DNA of 64,000 nucleotides, taken from Flavobacterium muglaense. Lineage in GTDB: Bacteria > Bacteroidota > Bacteroidia > Flavobacteriales > Flavobacteriaceae. Positions 43,239-51,882 of the stretch are shown piece by piece. The stretch is taken from assembly GCF_014305155.1 (NCBI RefSeq), contig NZ_JACRUK010000012.1:1-64000 (forward strand), given 5' to 3'. The translations under genes were made by a program, and so were the position numbers. Within the stretch, counting starts at the first letter, position 1. Each line of letters begins with the position of its first letter. The notes beneath the pieces were generated by a model. That model saw nothing but the letters and a program-made list of their open reading frames with translations. It was not told the origin of the DNA and searched no databases.

Positions 43239-44277
43239 TTTCGATATAAATAATTTAGTTCGTGAGAACGTAAAAACCATGAAGCCGTATTCATCGGCAC
43301 GTGATGAATTTAAAGATTTTGATGTGGCTCAAATGATTTTTTTGGATGCCAATGAAAATCCGTATCAAAATGGCGTAAACAGGTATCCAGATCCGCAACA
43401 AAGTAGCGTGAAAGCCGTTTTAGCGAAACAAAGAAATTTGAATACGAATCAAGTTTTATTAGGAAACGGTAGTGATGAAGTATTGGATTTGCTATTTAGA
43501 GCCTTTTGTGAGCCTAAAGTAGATAATGTAATTACATTGCCACCTACTTACGGAATGTATGGTGTTTTGGCAATTATCAATGCAGTAGAGAATAGAGAAG
43601 TTTTACTTTCAACTGATTTCCAACCTGAGGTTGACGCCATTCTAGATGCTGTGGATGGGAATACAAAAATGATCTTTCTTTGTTCACCAAACAATCCAAC
43701 AGGAAATTCATTTAGTGATGAAAGTGTCGTGACATTGTTGCAAAATTTCAAAGGGTTGCTGGTTATCGATGAAGCGTATATCGATTTCTCGAAAAAGCAA
43801 AGCTGGCTGAATGAACTCGATGAATATCCAAATTTGATTATCACACAAACCTTGTCGAAAGCGTATGGTTTAGCAGGAATTCGTTTGGGAATCTGTTATG
43901 CTTCGGCAGCGATTATCGCGGTTTTAAACAAAATAAAACCTCCTTATAATGTGAATGAGTTAACACAACAAAGAGCATTAGAAAGACTAGCTGAAAAAGA
44001 AAAAATACAACTCGAAATAGACTCTATAGTAATACAAAGAGATGATTTACTTAAAGTATTAAATGAAGTTTCATTTGTATCTAAAATTTATCCTACTGAA
44101 GCTAATTTTGTTTTAATAAAAGTCGATGATGCTACAAAAAGATACAATGAATTAATTGCCAAAGGAATTGTAATCAGAAACAGAACGACACAACCGCTTT
44201 GTGAAAATACGTTACGTTTGACTATTGGAACTGTTGACGAGAATAAATTGCTGATGGAGGCATTACAACTAATATAA
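43228..44277 (+). CDS. hisC: Histidinol-phosphate aminotransferase HisC
   Basis: A 349-residue fold-type I PLP enzyme that aminates imidazole-acetol phosphate using glutamate. Features: MIFLDANENPYQNGVNRYPDPQ at the substrate end, LCSPNNPTGNSFSDE, LLVIDEAYIDFS, and the PLP lysine in TQTLSKAYGLAGIRLGICYA. The terminal ANFVLIKVDD and TTQPLCENTLRLTIGTVDEN complete the domain. The start codon lies inside hisD, which implies translational coupling. Confidence 0.96.
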   Translation: MENSFDINNLVRENVKTMKPYSSARDEFKDFDVAQMIFLDANENPYQNGVNRYPDPQQSSVKAVLAKQRNLNTNQVLLGNGSDEVLDLLFRAFCEPKVDNVITLPPTYGMYGVLAIINAVENREVLLSTDFQPEVDAILDAVDGNTKMIFLCSPNNPTGNSFSDESVVTLLQNFKGLLVIDEAYIDFSKKQSWLNELDEYPNLIITQTLSKAYGLAGIRLGICYASAAIIAVLNKIKPPYNVNELTQQRALERLAEKEKIQLEIDSIVIQRDDLLKVLNEVSFVSKIYPTEANFVLIKVDDATKRYNELIAKGIVIRNRTTQPLCENTLRLTIGTVDENKLLMEALQLI

Positions 44278-44292
44278 AAAATATTTATTTCT

Positions 44293-44871
44293 ATGAAGAA
44301 GCTATTTAGTTTATTATGCATTTTTATAAATTTAATTACTTACTCTCAAAATGAAATTAATTGGGATGGAAAGTATAATTTACAGTTATCGGATTTTAAA
44401 TCAGCATCAACACAAATTGGGGGTGTACAGATAAACAATATTATGATGCCTATTGGATTTGAATTTTCTATCATGATGTCAAACGTAGAATTTATGTTTA
44501 CTAAAAATTTTAATTCAAAAGTAGGTAATAGTTTTAATAGAGAAGCGGCGTCAATTATTGCAGTTGATGAAGCTACAGCAAAATACTTAGTTAATTTTGC
44601 ACAATATGGATTTGATTTAACAGAATTGTACGCAAGAAAATTAAGAAAAAAGATTTATGACGATAAGAAGACTTTATCTAATGTATCTTTCTTAAAGCCA
44701 ATTTATGATGATTTTCAAAGAGAATTGAATGAAAAATTAGCAAACGCATCAAAAGAAACAGATCTAGGAAAATCCCAGAATAAATTAGCCACTTTACACC
44801 AACAAGTTATGTTGGATATTGCGGAACTTTCTGATTTTTGTAAAGAATGCAAGCCATTAAAGAAGAAATAA
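44293..44871 (+). CDS. Secreted protein of unknown function inserted in the his operon
   Basis: A 192-residue protein with a signal peptide (MKKLFSLLCIFINLITYSQNEIN). The mature part begins INWDGKYNLQLSDFKSASTQIGG, which recalls the start of DUF922-like periplasmic proteins (W..L...F.A). A charged helical half follows, with FAQYGFDLTELYARKLRKKIYDDKK and FQRELNEKLANASKETDLGKSQNKLATLHQQVMLDIAELSDFCKECK. It sits 15 bases after hisC and before a structured element and hisB. Nothing links it to histidine synthesis; it looks like an insertion into the operon. The family is not recognised with confidence. Confidence 0.6.
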   Translation: MKKLFSLLCIFINLITYSQNEINWDGKYNLQLSDFKSASTQIGGVQINNIMMPIGFEFSIMMSNVEFMFTKNFNSKVGNSFNREAASIIAVDEATAKYLVNFAQYGFDLTELYARKLRKKIYDDKKTLSNVSFLKPIYDDFQRELNEKLANASKETDLGKSQNKLATLHQQVMLDIAELSDFCKECKPLKKK

Positions 44872-44902
44872 ATATACTGATGTTTTTGAATTATGGAGCA
44901 TT

Positions 44903-44991
44903 GCGTGAGGGATAGCAGTGAAGCTCTTTTTTATCTTGTTTTTTCAAGATAAAAAAAGCGGGAACGAATAGCCCGACCCGAAGGGACACGC
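44903..44991 (+). ncRNA. Flavobacterial structured intergenic element, copy 2
   Basis: GCGTG (44903-44907) and CACGC (44987-44991) close the element. Inside, AGGGATAGCAGTGAAGC and AGCGGGAACGAATAGCCCG flank a long hairpin, CTTTTTTATCTTG with CAAGATAAAAAAAG. The order of blocks matches the element at 22630-22710. It lies in the 184-base gap between the inserted secreted-protein gene and hisB. It might act as a partial terminator or processing site inside the operon, or be a dispersed repeat. Confidence 0.62.
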
Positions 44992-45055
44992 CAAAATAAA
45001 AAATAAAACACAACTAGCTAAAGGCCAAAAGCTAACAGCTAAAAGCTTATATAAA

Positions 45056-46192
45056 ATGAAAAAAGTACTTTTTATCGATCGTGATGGAACGATTGTTTTG
45101 GAACCAGAAGGATATCAATTAGACAGCCTGGAAAAATTAGAGTTTTATCCAAAAGCTTTTCAGTATTTGGCTAAAATTGCCACGGAATTAGAGTATGAAT
45201 TGGTAATGGTGACCAACCAAGACGGATTGGGAACAGATAGTTTTCCGGAAGATACGTTTTGGCCAACGCAAAATTTCATCTTGAGAGCTTTTGAAAATGA
45301 AGGAGTTTTATTCGACGATATTTTTGTAGATCGCTCATTTCCTGAAGACAATGCACCTACACGCAAGCCCAGAACAGGAATGTTGACAAAATATATTGAC
45401 AATCCGTCGTATGATTTGGCTAACTCTTTTGTATTAGGTGATCGATTAACGGATGTTGAACTAGCTAAAAACCTTGGTGCAAAGGCGGTTTTTATGAATG
45501 ATTCTGATGGAGCAGGTAGTGAAGAGATTAGCGCCAAAAGAGAAGAGCTAGATGAGACAATAGCCCTGCAATCGATGGACTGGAAAGTGATTTATGAGTT
45601 CTTAAAACTTGAAGCACGTTCAGCAACGATTTCGAGAAAAACCAATGAAACTGATATTTACATTAACTTGAATCTTGATGGTACAGGGAAAAGCAAAATC
45701 GAAACCGGAATTGCCTTTTTTGATCACATGCTTGACCAAATTGCACGTCACGGGCAAATGGATTTGGAGATTTTGGTAAAAGGAGATCTAGAAGTTGATG
45801 AGCACCATACTATTGAGGATACCGCTATCGCTCTAGGAGAAGTTTTTGCAAAAGCGTTAGGAAACAAACTAGGTATTGAAAGATACGGTTTTTGTTTACC
45901 AATGGACGACTGCTTAGCACAAGTGGCTATTGATTTTGGAGGTAGAAACTGGTTGGTTTGGGAAACCGAATTCAAACGTGAAATGGTAGGGAAGATGCCA
46001 ACAGAGATGTTCTTGCATTTCTTTAAATCGTTCTCAGACGGAGCTAAAGCAAACATCAACATCAAAGCTGAAGGAGACAATGAGCATCATAAGATCGAGG
46101 CTATTTTTAAGGCTTTCGCCAAAGCGATAAAGGTTGCCGTAAAACGCGATACAGAGAAAATGATTTTGCCATCTACGAAAGGAATGTTGTAA
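45056..46192 (+). CDS. hisB: Bifunctional histidinol-phosphatase / imidazoleglycerol-phosphate dehydratase HisB
   Basis: A 378-residue fusion. Residues 1 to about 165 are the HAD-type histidinol phosphatase, with the nucleophile in [20 protein letters not shown] and [19 protein letters not shown]. Residues from about 185 are the dehydratase, with metal-binding [32 protein letters not shown] and [19 protein letters not shown]. It catalyses two non-consecutive steps of the pathway. The bifunctional form occurs in enterobacteria and Bacteroidota. Confidence 0.96.
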   Translation: MKKVLFIDRDGTIVLEPEGYQLDSLEKLEFYPKAFQYLAKIATELEYELVMVTNQDGLGTDSFPEDTFWPTQNFILRAFENEGVLFDDIFVDRSFPEDNAPTRKPRTGMLTKYIDNPSYDLANSFVLGDRLTDVELAKNLGAKAVFMNDSDGAGSEEISAKREELDETIALQSMDWKVIYEFLKLEARSATISRKTNETDIYINLNLDGTGKSKIETGIAFFDHMLDQIARHGQMDLEILVKGDLEVDEHHTIEDTAIALGEVFAKALGNKLGIERYGFCLPMDDCLAQVAIDFGGRNWLVWETEFKREMVGKMPTEMFLHFFKSFSDGAKANINIKAEGDNEHHKIEAIFKAFAKAIKVAVKRDTEKMILPSTKGML

Positions 46193-46198
46193 AAATTT

Positions 46199-46254
46199 GT
46201 TTAAAGTTTAAAGTTTCAGGTTCTGTGATGAACCTTAAACCTTAAACTTTAAAC
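46199..46254. repeat. Imperfect hairpin repeat before hisH
   Basis: GTTTAAAGTTTAAAGTTTCA (from 46199) can pair with CTTAAACTTTAAAC near 46241-46254, with GGTT/AACC closing around GTGATG-type loop bases. The TTAAACCTTAAACTTTAAAC half (46235-46254) is identical to 41918-41937 before hisD. It is a low-complexity flavobacterial spacer repeat; no function is evident. Confidence 0.55.
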
Positions 46255-46269
46255 CTGAAACAAAAAACA

Positions 46270-46851
46270 ATGAAACTAGTAATAATAAATTACGGAGCAG
46301 GAAACATTCAAAGCATTATGTTTGCTATCGAAAGATTGGGATATAACGCAGTTTTGAGTAATGATCCAGCCGAGATAAAAGCAGCGGATAAAGTGATTTT
46401 TCCGGGTGTAGGCGAGGCGAGTTCAGCAATGAAAATGCTTTTGGCAAGTGGTTTGGATGCATTGATTCCAACATTGACGCAGCCTGTATTAGGTATTTGC
46501 TTAGGAATGCAATTGATGTGCAACAAAACCGAAGAGGGAAACACAAAAGGATTAGGAATTTTTGACGTAGATGTACTTAAATTTTCGAATAAAGTTAAAG
46601 TGCCGCAAATGGGTTGGAACACGATTTATAACTTGAAATCGGATTTGCTCAAAGACATCTCAGAAAACGAATACATGTATTTGGTACACAGTTTTTATGC
46701 TCCTAATTGCGCCGAATCGATTGCTACTACAAATTACGAACTAGAATATGCTTCGGCATTGCAAAAAAATAATTTTTACGGAACCCAATTTCACCCAGAA
46801 AAAAGTGGTGACGTAGGGGAGAAAATTCTGGGAAATTTTTTAGCGCTTTAG
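46270..46851 (+). CDS. hisH: Imidazole glycerol phosphate synthase glutaminase subunit HisH
   Basis: A 193-residue class I glutamine amidotransferase that supplies ammonia to HisF. The nucleophile Cys is in VLGICLGMQLMC, and the His-Glu pair is in GTQFHPEKSGDVG. KLVIINYGAGNIQSI is the typical start. It works as a heterodimer with HisF, encoded about 0.9 kb downstream. Confidence 0.96.
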   Translation: MKLVIINYGAGNIQSIMFAIERLGYNAVLSNDPAEIKAADKVIFPGVGEASSAMKMLLASGLDALIPTLTQPVLGICLGMQLMCNKTEEGNTKGLGIFDVDVLKFSNKVKVPQMGWNTIYNLKSDLLKDISENEYMYLVHSFYAPNCAESIATTNYELEYASALQKNNFYGTQFHPEKSGDVGEKILGNFLAL

Positions 46852-46909
46852 TGCCCAAAGAGGGAAATATTAAAAGACGCAAATAAATATTAATTAAAAA
46901 ACCTATTGA

Positions 46910-46944
46910 CCCCTAATAGGAATTCCCCCTTCGGGGGTTAGGGG
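46910..46944. repeat. GC-rich palindromic repeat just upstream of hisA
   Basis: CCCCTAA (46910-46916) and TTAGGGG (46938-46944) enclose a second stem, CCCCC/GGGGG around a TTC loop (46925-46937). It is far more GC-rich than its surroundings and ends seven bases before the hisA ATG, so it could mask the ribosome-binding region. It resembles short palindromic repeats seen between flavobacterial genes. Confidence 0.6.
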
Positions 46945-46951
46945 GCTAATC

Positions 46952-47674
46952 ATGCGTATAATACCTGCCATTGACATTATTGACGGAAAATGTGTTCGCT
47001 TATCAAAAGGCGATTACAATACCAAAATTATATATAACGAAAACCCGCTTGAAGTTGCCAAAGAATTTGAAGCACACGGAATTGAATATTTGCATTTAGT
47101 AGATCTTGACGGAGCGAAGTCAAGCAAAATTGTCAATTATAAAATACTAGAACAAATTGCAAGTCAAACGAGCTTAAAAATCGATTTTGGAGGTGGATTA
47201 AAGTCGGATGCCGATTTGAAAATTGCTTTTGAAAGTGGTGCAAACCAAATTACAGGTGGTAGTATCGCTGTAAAAAATAGAACTATTTTCGAAAAATGGA
47301 TTGCAGAGTATGGTGCTGATAAAATCATTCTTGGAGCAGATGCGAATAACGAAAAAGTTGCTGTTTCAGGATGGTTAGAAGAATCTGATGAAGATTTAGT
47401 TCCCTTTATTCAAGGGTATCAGTCCAAGGGAATTCAGTATGTAATTTGTACTGATATTGCAAAAGACGGAATGTTAGAAGGTCCGAGTTTTGACTTGTAC
47501 GCAAAAATTTTAGGGGAAGCCCAAGGAATTAAATTAATCGCTTCCGGTGGAATTTCGACTTTTGATGAGTTACCTAAATTGGCCGAATTAGGTTGTGAAG
47601 GAACAATCATTGGAAAAGCGATTTACGAAGGAAGGATTTCAATGAAACAATTGGAACAATTTATCATTGGGTAG
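46952..47674 (+). CDS. hisA: ProFAR isomerase HisA
   Basis: A 240-residue beta/alpha-barrel that isomerises ProFAR to PRFAR by an Amadori rearrangement. The two catalytic aspartates are in [18 protein letters not shown] and [15 protein letters not shown]. Phosphate-binding segments are DFGGGLKSD and ASGGIST. The stop codon TAG at 47672-47674 lies within the first copy of a GTAGAGACGCA repeat. Confidence 0.96.
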   Translation: MRIIPAIDIIDGKCVRLSKGDYNTKIIYNENPLEVAKEFEAHGIEYLHLVDLDGAKSSKIVNYKILEQIASQTSLKIDFGGGLKSDADLKIAFESGANQITGGSIAVKNRTIFEKWIAEYGADKIILGADANNEKVAVSGWLEESDEDLVPFIQGYQSKGIQYVICTDIAKDGMLEGPSFDLYAKILGEAQGIKLIASGGISTFDELPKLAELGCEGTIIGKAIYEGRISMKQLEQFIIG

Positions 47675-47714
47675 AGACGCAATGTTGTAGAGACGCACTG
47701 CAGTGCGTCTCTAC
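47671..47714. repeat. GTAGAGACGC palindromic repeat between hisA and hisF
   Basis: Bases 47687-47714 are a perfect 28-bp palindrome centred at 47700/47701 whose arms read GTAGAGACGCACTG. A partial direct copy (GTAGAGACGCAATG) starts at 47671 and contains the hisA stop codon. Such GTAGAGACGC palindromes recur in many bacterial genomes as dispersed elements. No open reading frame is affected except that the hisA end is supplied by the repeat. Confidence 0.8.
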
Positions 47715-47737
47715 GGAATGAAATAAAAAAATAAAAC

Positions 47738-48493
47738 ATGTTAACAAAAAGAATAATCCCCTGTTTAGATATAAAAAATGGTCGTACTGTAAAAGGCGTA
47801 AATTTTGTAGATTTGCGTGATGCGGGTGATCCGGTGGAATTAGCAAAGATCTACTCTAATGAAGGGGCTGACGAATTGGTGTTTTTAGACATATCAGCAA
47901 CTGAAGAACGCCGAAAAACATTAGTCAATTTGGTTCGTGAAGTGGCATCTACCATCAATATTCCGTTTACTGTAGGTGGAGGAATTTCGTCTGTAGCCGA
48001 TGTGGAAGTGTTGTTGCAAAACGGAGCCGATAAAGTTTCGATCAATTCATCAGCGATAAAAAATCCGCAGTTGATTAATGATTTGGCTAATAAATTTGGA
48101 AGCCAATGCGTGGTTGTAGCCATTGATGCTAAACAAATAGATGGGCAATGGATCGTGCATTTAATGGGCGGAAAAGTACCTACAGAACTGAATTTATTTG
48201 ATTGGGCTGTGGAAGTAGCCGAAAGAGGAGCGGGAGAAATCTTGTTTACCTCGATGGATAATGACGGAACAAAGAACGGTTTTGCTAATGCGGCTTTGGC
48301 TAAATTATCAACGTTAGTTAATATTCCGATAATCGCTTCGGGAGGAGCAGGGAATATGCAACATTTTGTTGACAGTTTTATAGAAGGTAAAGCAGATGCA
48401 GCATTAGCGGCAAGCGTATTCCATTTTAAAGAAATTGAAATCAAGACGTTGAAGCGGGAATTGAGAAATAATAATATCGCAGTGCGATTATAA
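47738..48493 (+). CDS. hisF: Imidazole glycerol phosphate synthase cyclase subunit HisF
   Basis: A 251-residue beta/alpha-barrel that uses ammonia from HisH to convert PRFAR to imidazole glycerol phosphate and AICAR. The catalytic aspartates are in [19 protein letters not shown] and [40 protein letters not shown] and ASGGAGN are the phosphate-binding loops. The full length is present. Confidence 0.97.
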   Translation: MLTKRIIPCLDIKNGRTVKGVNFVDLRDAGDPVELAKIYSNEGADELVFLDISATEERRKTLVNLVREVASTINIPFTVGGGISSVADVEVLLQNGADKVSINSSAIKNPQLINDLANKFGSQCVVVAIDAKQIDGQWIVHLMGGKVPTELNLFDWAVEVAERGAGEILFTSMDNDGTKNGFANAALAKLSTLVNIPIIASGGAGNMQHFVDSFIEGKADAALAASVFHFKEIEIKTLKRELRNNNIAVRL

Positions 48494-48571
48494 AACATAG
48501 AAAAAAGAGCAAAGAAGTCAGATCTGAAAATCTTTCAATATTTGAATCTTTTAATCATTAAATAATAAAAA

Positions 48572-49171
48572 ATGAACATAGATTTTTCAAAAAGCGCACA
48601 CGGATTAATTCCGGGAATTATACAAGATAGCGAAACCAAAGCCGTTTTAATGTTGGGTTACATGAATGCAGAGGCGTACCAAAAAACAATTGATACACAA
48701 AAAGTAACTTTTTTTAGTCGTTCAAAACAAAGACTTTGGACCAAAGGGGAGGAAAGTGGAAACTTTTTAAACTTGGTAGATATAAAAAATGACTGTGATG
48801 GTGATACTTTATTAATTCAAGCAAAACCAGTGGGACCTACGTGTCATACTGGTGCAGACACTTGTTGGCAAACAGAGAATAAATCAGATTATGGATTTAT
48901 ATCAAACTTAGAGCAAACTATCAAAACTAGGAGAGAAAACGCAGACTCAGAGAAGAGTTATGTGGCATCTTTATTCAAATTAGGAATGAATAAAATTGCT
49001 CAAAAAGTAGGCGAGGAAGCAGTTGAAGTGGTTATCGAAGCGCTTGATAACAAAGATGATTTATTCTTGAGCGAGAGTGCTGATTTATTGTTTCACTATT
49101 TAATTCTACTACAAGCCAAAGGATTTGAATTAGAAGATGTGGTTAAAGTTTTAAAAAGCCGTCAGAAATAA
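48572..49171 (+). CDS. hisIE: Bifunctional phosphoribosyl-AMP cyclohydrolase / -ATP pyrophosphatase HisIE
   Basis: A 199-residue fusion for steps 2 and 3 of the pathway. The HisI part (residues 1 to about 105) has VLMLGYMNAEAYQKT, TFFSRSKQRLWTKGEESGN and the metal-binding DCDGDTLLIQAKPVGPTCHTGADTCW. The HisE part (from about 115) has SYVASLFKLGMNKIAQKVGEEAVEVVIEAL. It is the last his gene, followed by a terminator. Confidence 0.96.
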   Translation: MNIDFSKSAHGLIPGIIQDSETKAVLMLGYMNAEAYQKTIDTQKVTFFSRSKQRLWTKGEESGNFLNLVDIKNDCDGDTLLIQAKPVGPTCHTGADTCWQTENKSDYGFISNLEQTIKTRRENADSEKSYVASLFKLGMNKIAQKVGEEAVEVVIEALDNKDDLFLSESADLLFHYLILLQAKGFELEDVVKVLKSRQK

Positions 49172-49200
49172 AGATTTATTCTGGTTAAAAATAGTAGACT

Positions 49201-49242
49201 ACCCATTAATGAAGGATTTCGTTATTGGGTTTTCTTTTTTTT
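49201..49242 (+). terminator. Terminator at the end of the his operon
   Basis: ACCCATTAA (49201-49209) pairs with TTATTGGGT (49222-49230) with one mismatch, followed by TTTCTTTTTTTT. It lies 29 bases after hisIE. Confidence 0.72.
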
Positions 49243-49309
49243 CTGCCTATCTGTAAAGCAACCACTGTATTTTTTATTATATTTAAAAAAAAATACCACG
49301 GACGAGAAT

Positions 49310-50440
49310 ATGTATATGGAACAACAAACGGATACTCAAACAATAAAACAGACCATTATTAAAACGGGATTACATATTATATTGACCACAGACGATGATG
49401 ATGCGCGACCAGTCTATATTGCGGGTAATTTTAACCATTGGCTTACTCAGGATAAAGCGTTTGTAATGGAAAAAATTGGAAACGGTTTGTACCATTATAA
49501 ATTCACACATGATTTTAATTATCCTGAACAGCTGATTTATAAATTTACTAAGGGAGATTGGAGCGAAGTTGAAATTGACGAAAATGGAAATAGAACATTA
49601 AATAGAGAAACCGGCAGGCATACAGGTATTCAAAATGAACATGTTGCCCGATGGAGAAAAAATTGGCTGCCTTTTAAACCTAATTTTTTACCACAAGTAG
49701 TGCTCCTTTCGGATGAATTTGAGATTCCGCAGCTCAACAAAACGAGAAAAATATGGGCATTACTGCCTCATGATTATGATAGTTCTACCGAAAGTTATCC
49801 TGTAATGTACTTACAAGACGCACAAAATTTATTCAACGAAGAGGCCGACTATGGTAATTGGGAAATAGATAAAAAACTGGCTGTAATGAGCGAGTACAAA
49901 GTGGGCAAAATTATAATCATTGCGATAGAACATGCCGAAGAAGATCGGATTAGAGAATACAATGTAGGCAAAACAGTTCTTGGAAAAGGACAAGGAAAAA
50001 AGTACATGCAATTTTTAACCGAAACATTGAAACCTTTTGTAGATGCTAATTTCCGAACTAAAACCGATAGGCAAAACACAGGAATTGGAGGTAGTTCAAT
50101 GGGAGCATTAATCAGTATTTTTAGCGGCTTACGGTATCCTAGTATTTATGGCAAGTTGATGATTTTTTCTCCTTCCTTATGGGTAAAACCAGATATGAAA
50201 ATTAAGGTGGCAAATCAAAATGATTGGGACACAAAGATCTATTTGTATGCTGGAAGAGACGAAAGTGAAACAATGATTTCTCATGTTAAAAATTTTAAAG
50301 AACGGCTTATCGCGAGCGAGTTTGTAAAAGATAAAATGGAAATTAATTTAAGTATTAACAAAGAGGGGAAACACAACGAATTGTACTGGAGTGATGAATT
50401 CCCGAAGGCAATCGAATGGTTATTTTTTAACACTAAATAA
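49310..50440 (+). CDS. Esterase with N-terminal glycogen-binding-like domain
   Basis: A 376-residue cytoplasmic protein. Residues about 20-100 resemble a CBM48/E-set module (VYIAGNFNHWLTQDKAFVMEKIGNGLYHYKF), the kind that touches glycogen-like glucans. Residues from about 130 are an alpha/beta-hydrolase of the esterase D/Fes type, with nucleophile Ser in GIGGSSMGALISIFSGLRYP, a probable acid in YLYAGRDESE and a probable His in KEGKHNELYW. No signal peptide is seen. The M17 gene starts six bases after the stop, so they are co-transcribed. Homologues of the hydrolase part include trilactone and glucan esterases; the substrate here is unknown. Confidence 0.78.
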   Translation: MYMEQQTDTQTIKQTIIKTGLHIILTTDDDDARPVYIAGNFNHWLTQDKAFVMEKIGNGLYHYKFTHDFNYPEQLIYKFTKGDWSEVEIDENGNRTLNRETGRHTGIQNEHVARWRKNWLPFKPNFLPQVVLLSDEFEIPQLNKTRKIWALLPHDYDSSTESYPVMYLQDAQNLFNEEADYGNWEIDKKLAVMSEYKVGKIIIIAIEHAEEDRIREYNVGKTVLGKGQGKKYMQFLTETLKPFVDANFRTKTDRQNTGIGGSSMGALISIFSGLRYPSIYGKLMIFSPSLWVKPDMKIKVANQNDWDTKIYLYAGRDESETMISHVKNFKERLIASEFVKDKMEINLSINKEGKHNELYWSDEFPKAIEWLFFNTK

Positions 50441-50446
50441 AAGGAA

Positions 50447-51877
50447 ATGAAAACATCAAAAGTGGATCGTATCAAAAATTTTTCAGGAACGGTATTAGTT
50501 CCCCTATTCGAAACAAAAACAAATGACACGGTAACAATTGAATTTGATGGTTTAGCAATATCGCCTAAAGTGTTTACTGGAAAAAAAGACAGTTATTACT
50601 TAGCCGTAAATGGAGGTAAAACCTATGTTTTCATAGGTCTAGGAAAAACCATTGATTACAAATCGTTAAAAACTATTTTTAGAAGAATCGCAGTAAAGGA
50701 AAAAGCTATATTAGAAAATCAAGTAGTTTTGAATATTCCCGAAGAATTTGGGGACGATCAAGTCGAGGCGGCAGTTTCGGGATTATTGTTGGGGACTTAC
50801 AATCTAGGTCATTTTAAAAATGAAAAGGAGCATCCGTTCTTGGACACCAATTTCGATTTAAAAATCTGCTCCAATAAAGAGTATACAACTGTTGTAAACA
50901 AGGCTATTAAAATTGCAAAAGCGCAATTAGAAACCTTATCATTAGTTGATTTACCACCTAATACCGTAACACCAAGATACCTAGCTACTTGGGCACAAGA
51001 AAAGGGAAATAGGTATGGATTTGAGGTCAAAGTATTGGGCTTAGATGCTGCAAGAGTAGAAGGTTTAGGTGCATTTCTTGCTGTTGGTAAAGCAAGTCAA
51101 AATGAACCGCAATTTGTTATTATGACTTATACACCAAAAATGAGTTCGGCTAAATTAAAGCATATCGGACTCGTTGGAAAAGGAATCACCTTTGATACAG
51201 GGGGCTTAAATATTAAGACGGCAGGAATGGTTCATATGAAATGTGATATGGCGGGCGGTGCCGCGGTTTTTGGCGCTATGCAATTAATAGCCGACCTGCA
51301 ACTACCCGTACAAGTTACTGCAATTGTTCCCTGCGCAGAAAATGCTGTTGATAAAACTGCTTTTTTACCTAGTGATGTGATTCAAAGTTATAGCGGTCAT
51401 TCGATCGAAATTATCGATACAGACGCTGAAGGACGATTAGTACTTGCTGATGGATTATCGTACCTAATTAAAAATTACAAACCCGAATATATCGTTGATA
51501 TCGCTACTCTGACGGGAAGTAGTGTAGGTACTTTTGGTTATGAATGTGGTGCTTTGTTCACCAATAATGATTCTATTTCGAAAAAAATACAAGAAGCAGG
51601 AGACGCTGTTGGAGAACGATTGTGGCCGTTGCCGCTTTGGGATTCTTACAAATCAGATATAGCCAGTGATATTGCCGATGTGAAAAATTACAGTGGAAAA
51701 CCTGTTGCTGGTGCTATTAGCGCTGCTAAGTTTTTAGAATTTTTTACGCAAGAGCATACAGCATGGGCGCATCTTGATGTAGCAGGAGTCGCGTTTGGAG
51801 ATGACGAATTTGCAAAAAGTAAGCATGCAACCGCTTATGGTGTTCATTTATTAACTAAATTCATAGAAAATTTATAG
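50447..51877 (+). CDS. Leucyl aminopeptidase family M17
   Basis: A 476-residue two-metal aminopeptidase. Metal and catalytic residues are in VGKGITFDTGGLNIK, HMKCDMAGGAAVFGAM and the signature DTDAEGRLVLADGL, where the usual leading Asn is Asp. The N-terminal domain is the hexamerising part. It removes N-terminal residues in the cytoplasm. It lies between an esterase and an ATP-grasp gene with gaps of six and five bases, which suggests a specific peptide or conjugate rather than general turnover; that is inference. Confidence 0.92.
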   Translation: MKTSKVDRIKNFSGTVLVPLFETKTNDTVTIEFDGLAISPKVFTGKKDSYYLAVNGGKTYVFIGLGKTIDYKSLKTIFRRIAVKEKAILENQVVLNIPEEFGDDQVEAAVSGLLLGTYNLGHFKNEKEHPFLDTNFDLKICSNKEYTTVVNKAIKIAKAQLETLSLVDLPPNTVTPRYLATWAQEKGNRYGFEVKVLGLDAARVEGLGAFLAVGKASQNEPQFVIMTYTPKMSSAKLKHIGLVGKGITFDTGGLNIKTAGMVHMKCDMAGGAAVFGAMQLIADLQLPVQVTAIVPCAENAVDKTAFLPSDVIQSYSGHSIEIIDTDAEGRLVLADGLSYLIKNYKPEYIVDIATLTGSSVGTFGYECGALFTNNDSISKKIQEAGDAVGERLWPLPLWDSYKSDIASDIADVKNYSGKPVAGAISAAKFLEFFTQEHTAWAHLDVAGVAFGDDEFAKSKHATAYGVHLLTKFIENL

Positions 51878-51882
51878 CGCTT

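Noticed and set aside
47687-47714. CRISPR-like palindrome
   Set aside because: Only one full copy plus a partial one, with no regular spacers.
47851-48498. 215-codon open frame opposite hisF
   Set aside because: Complete shadow of hisF, low complexity and without a plausible start context.
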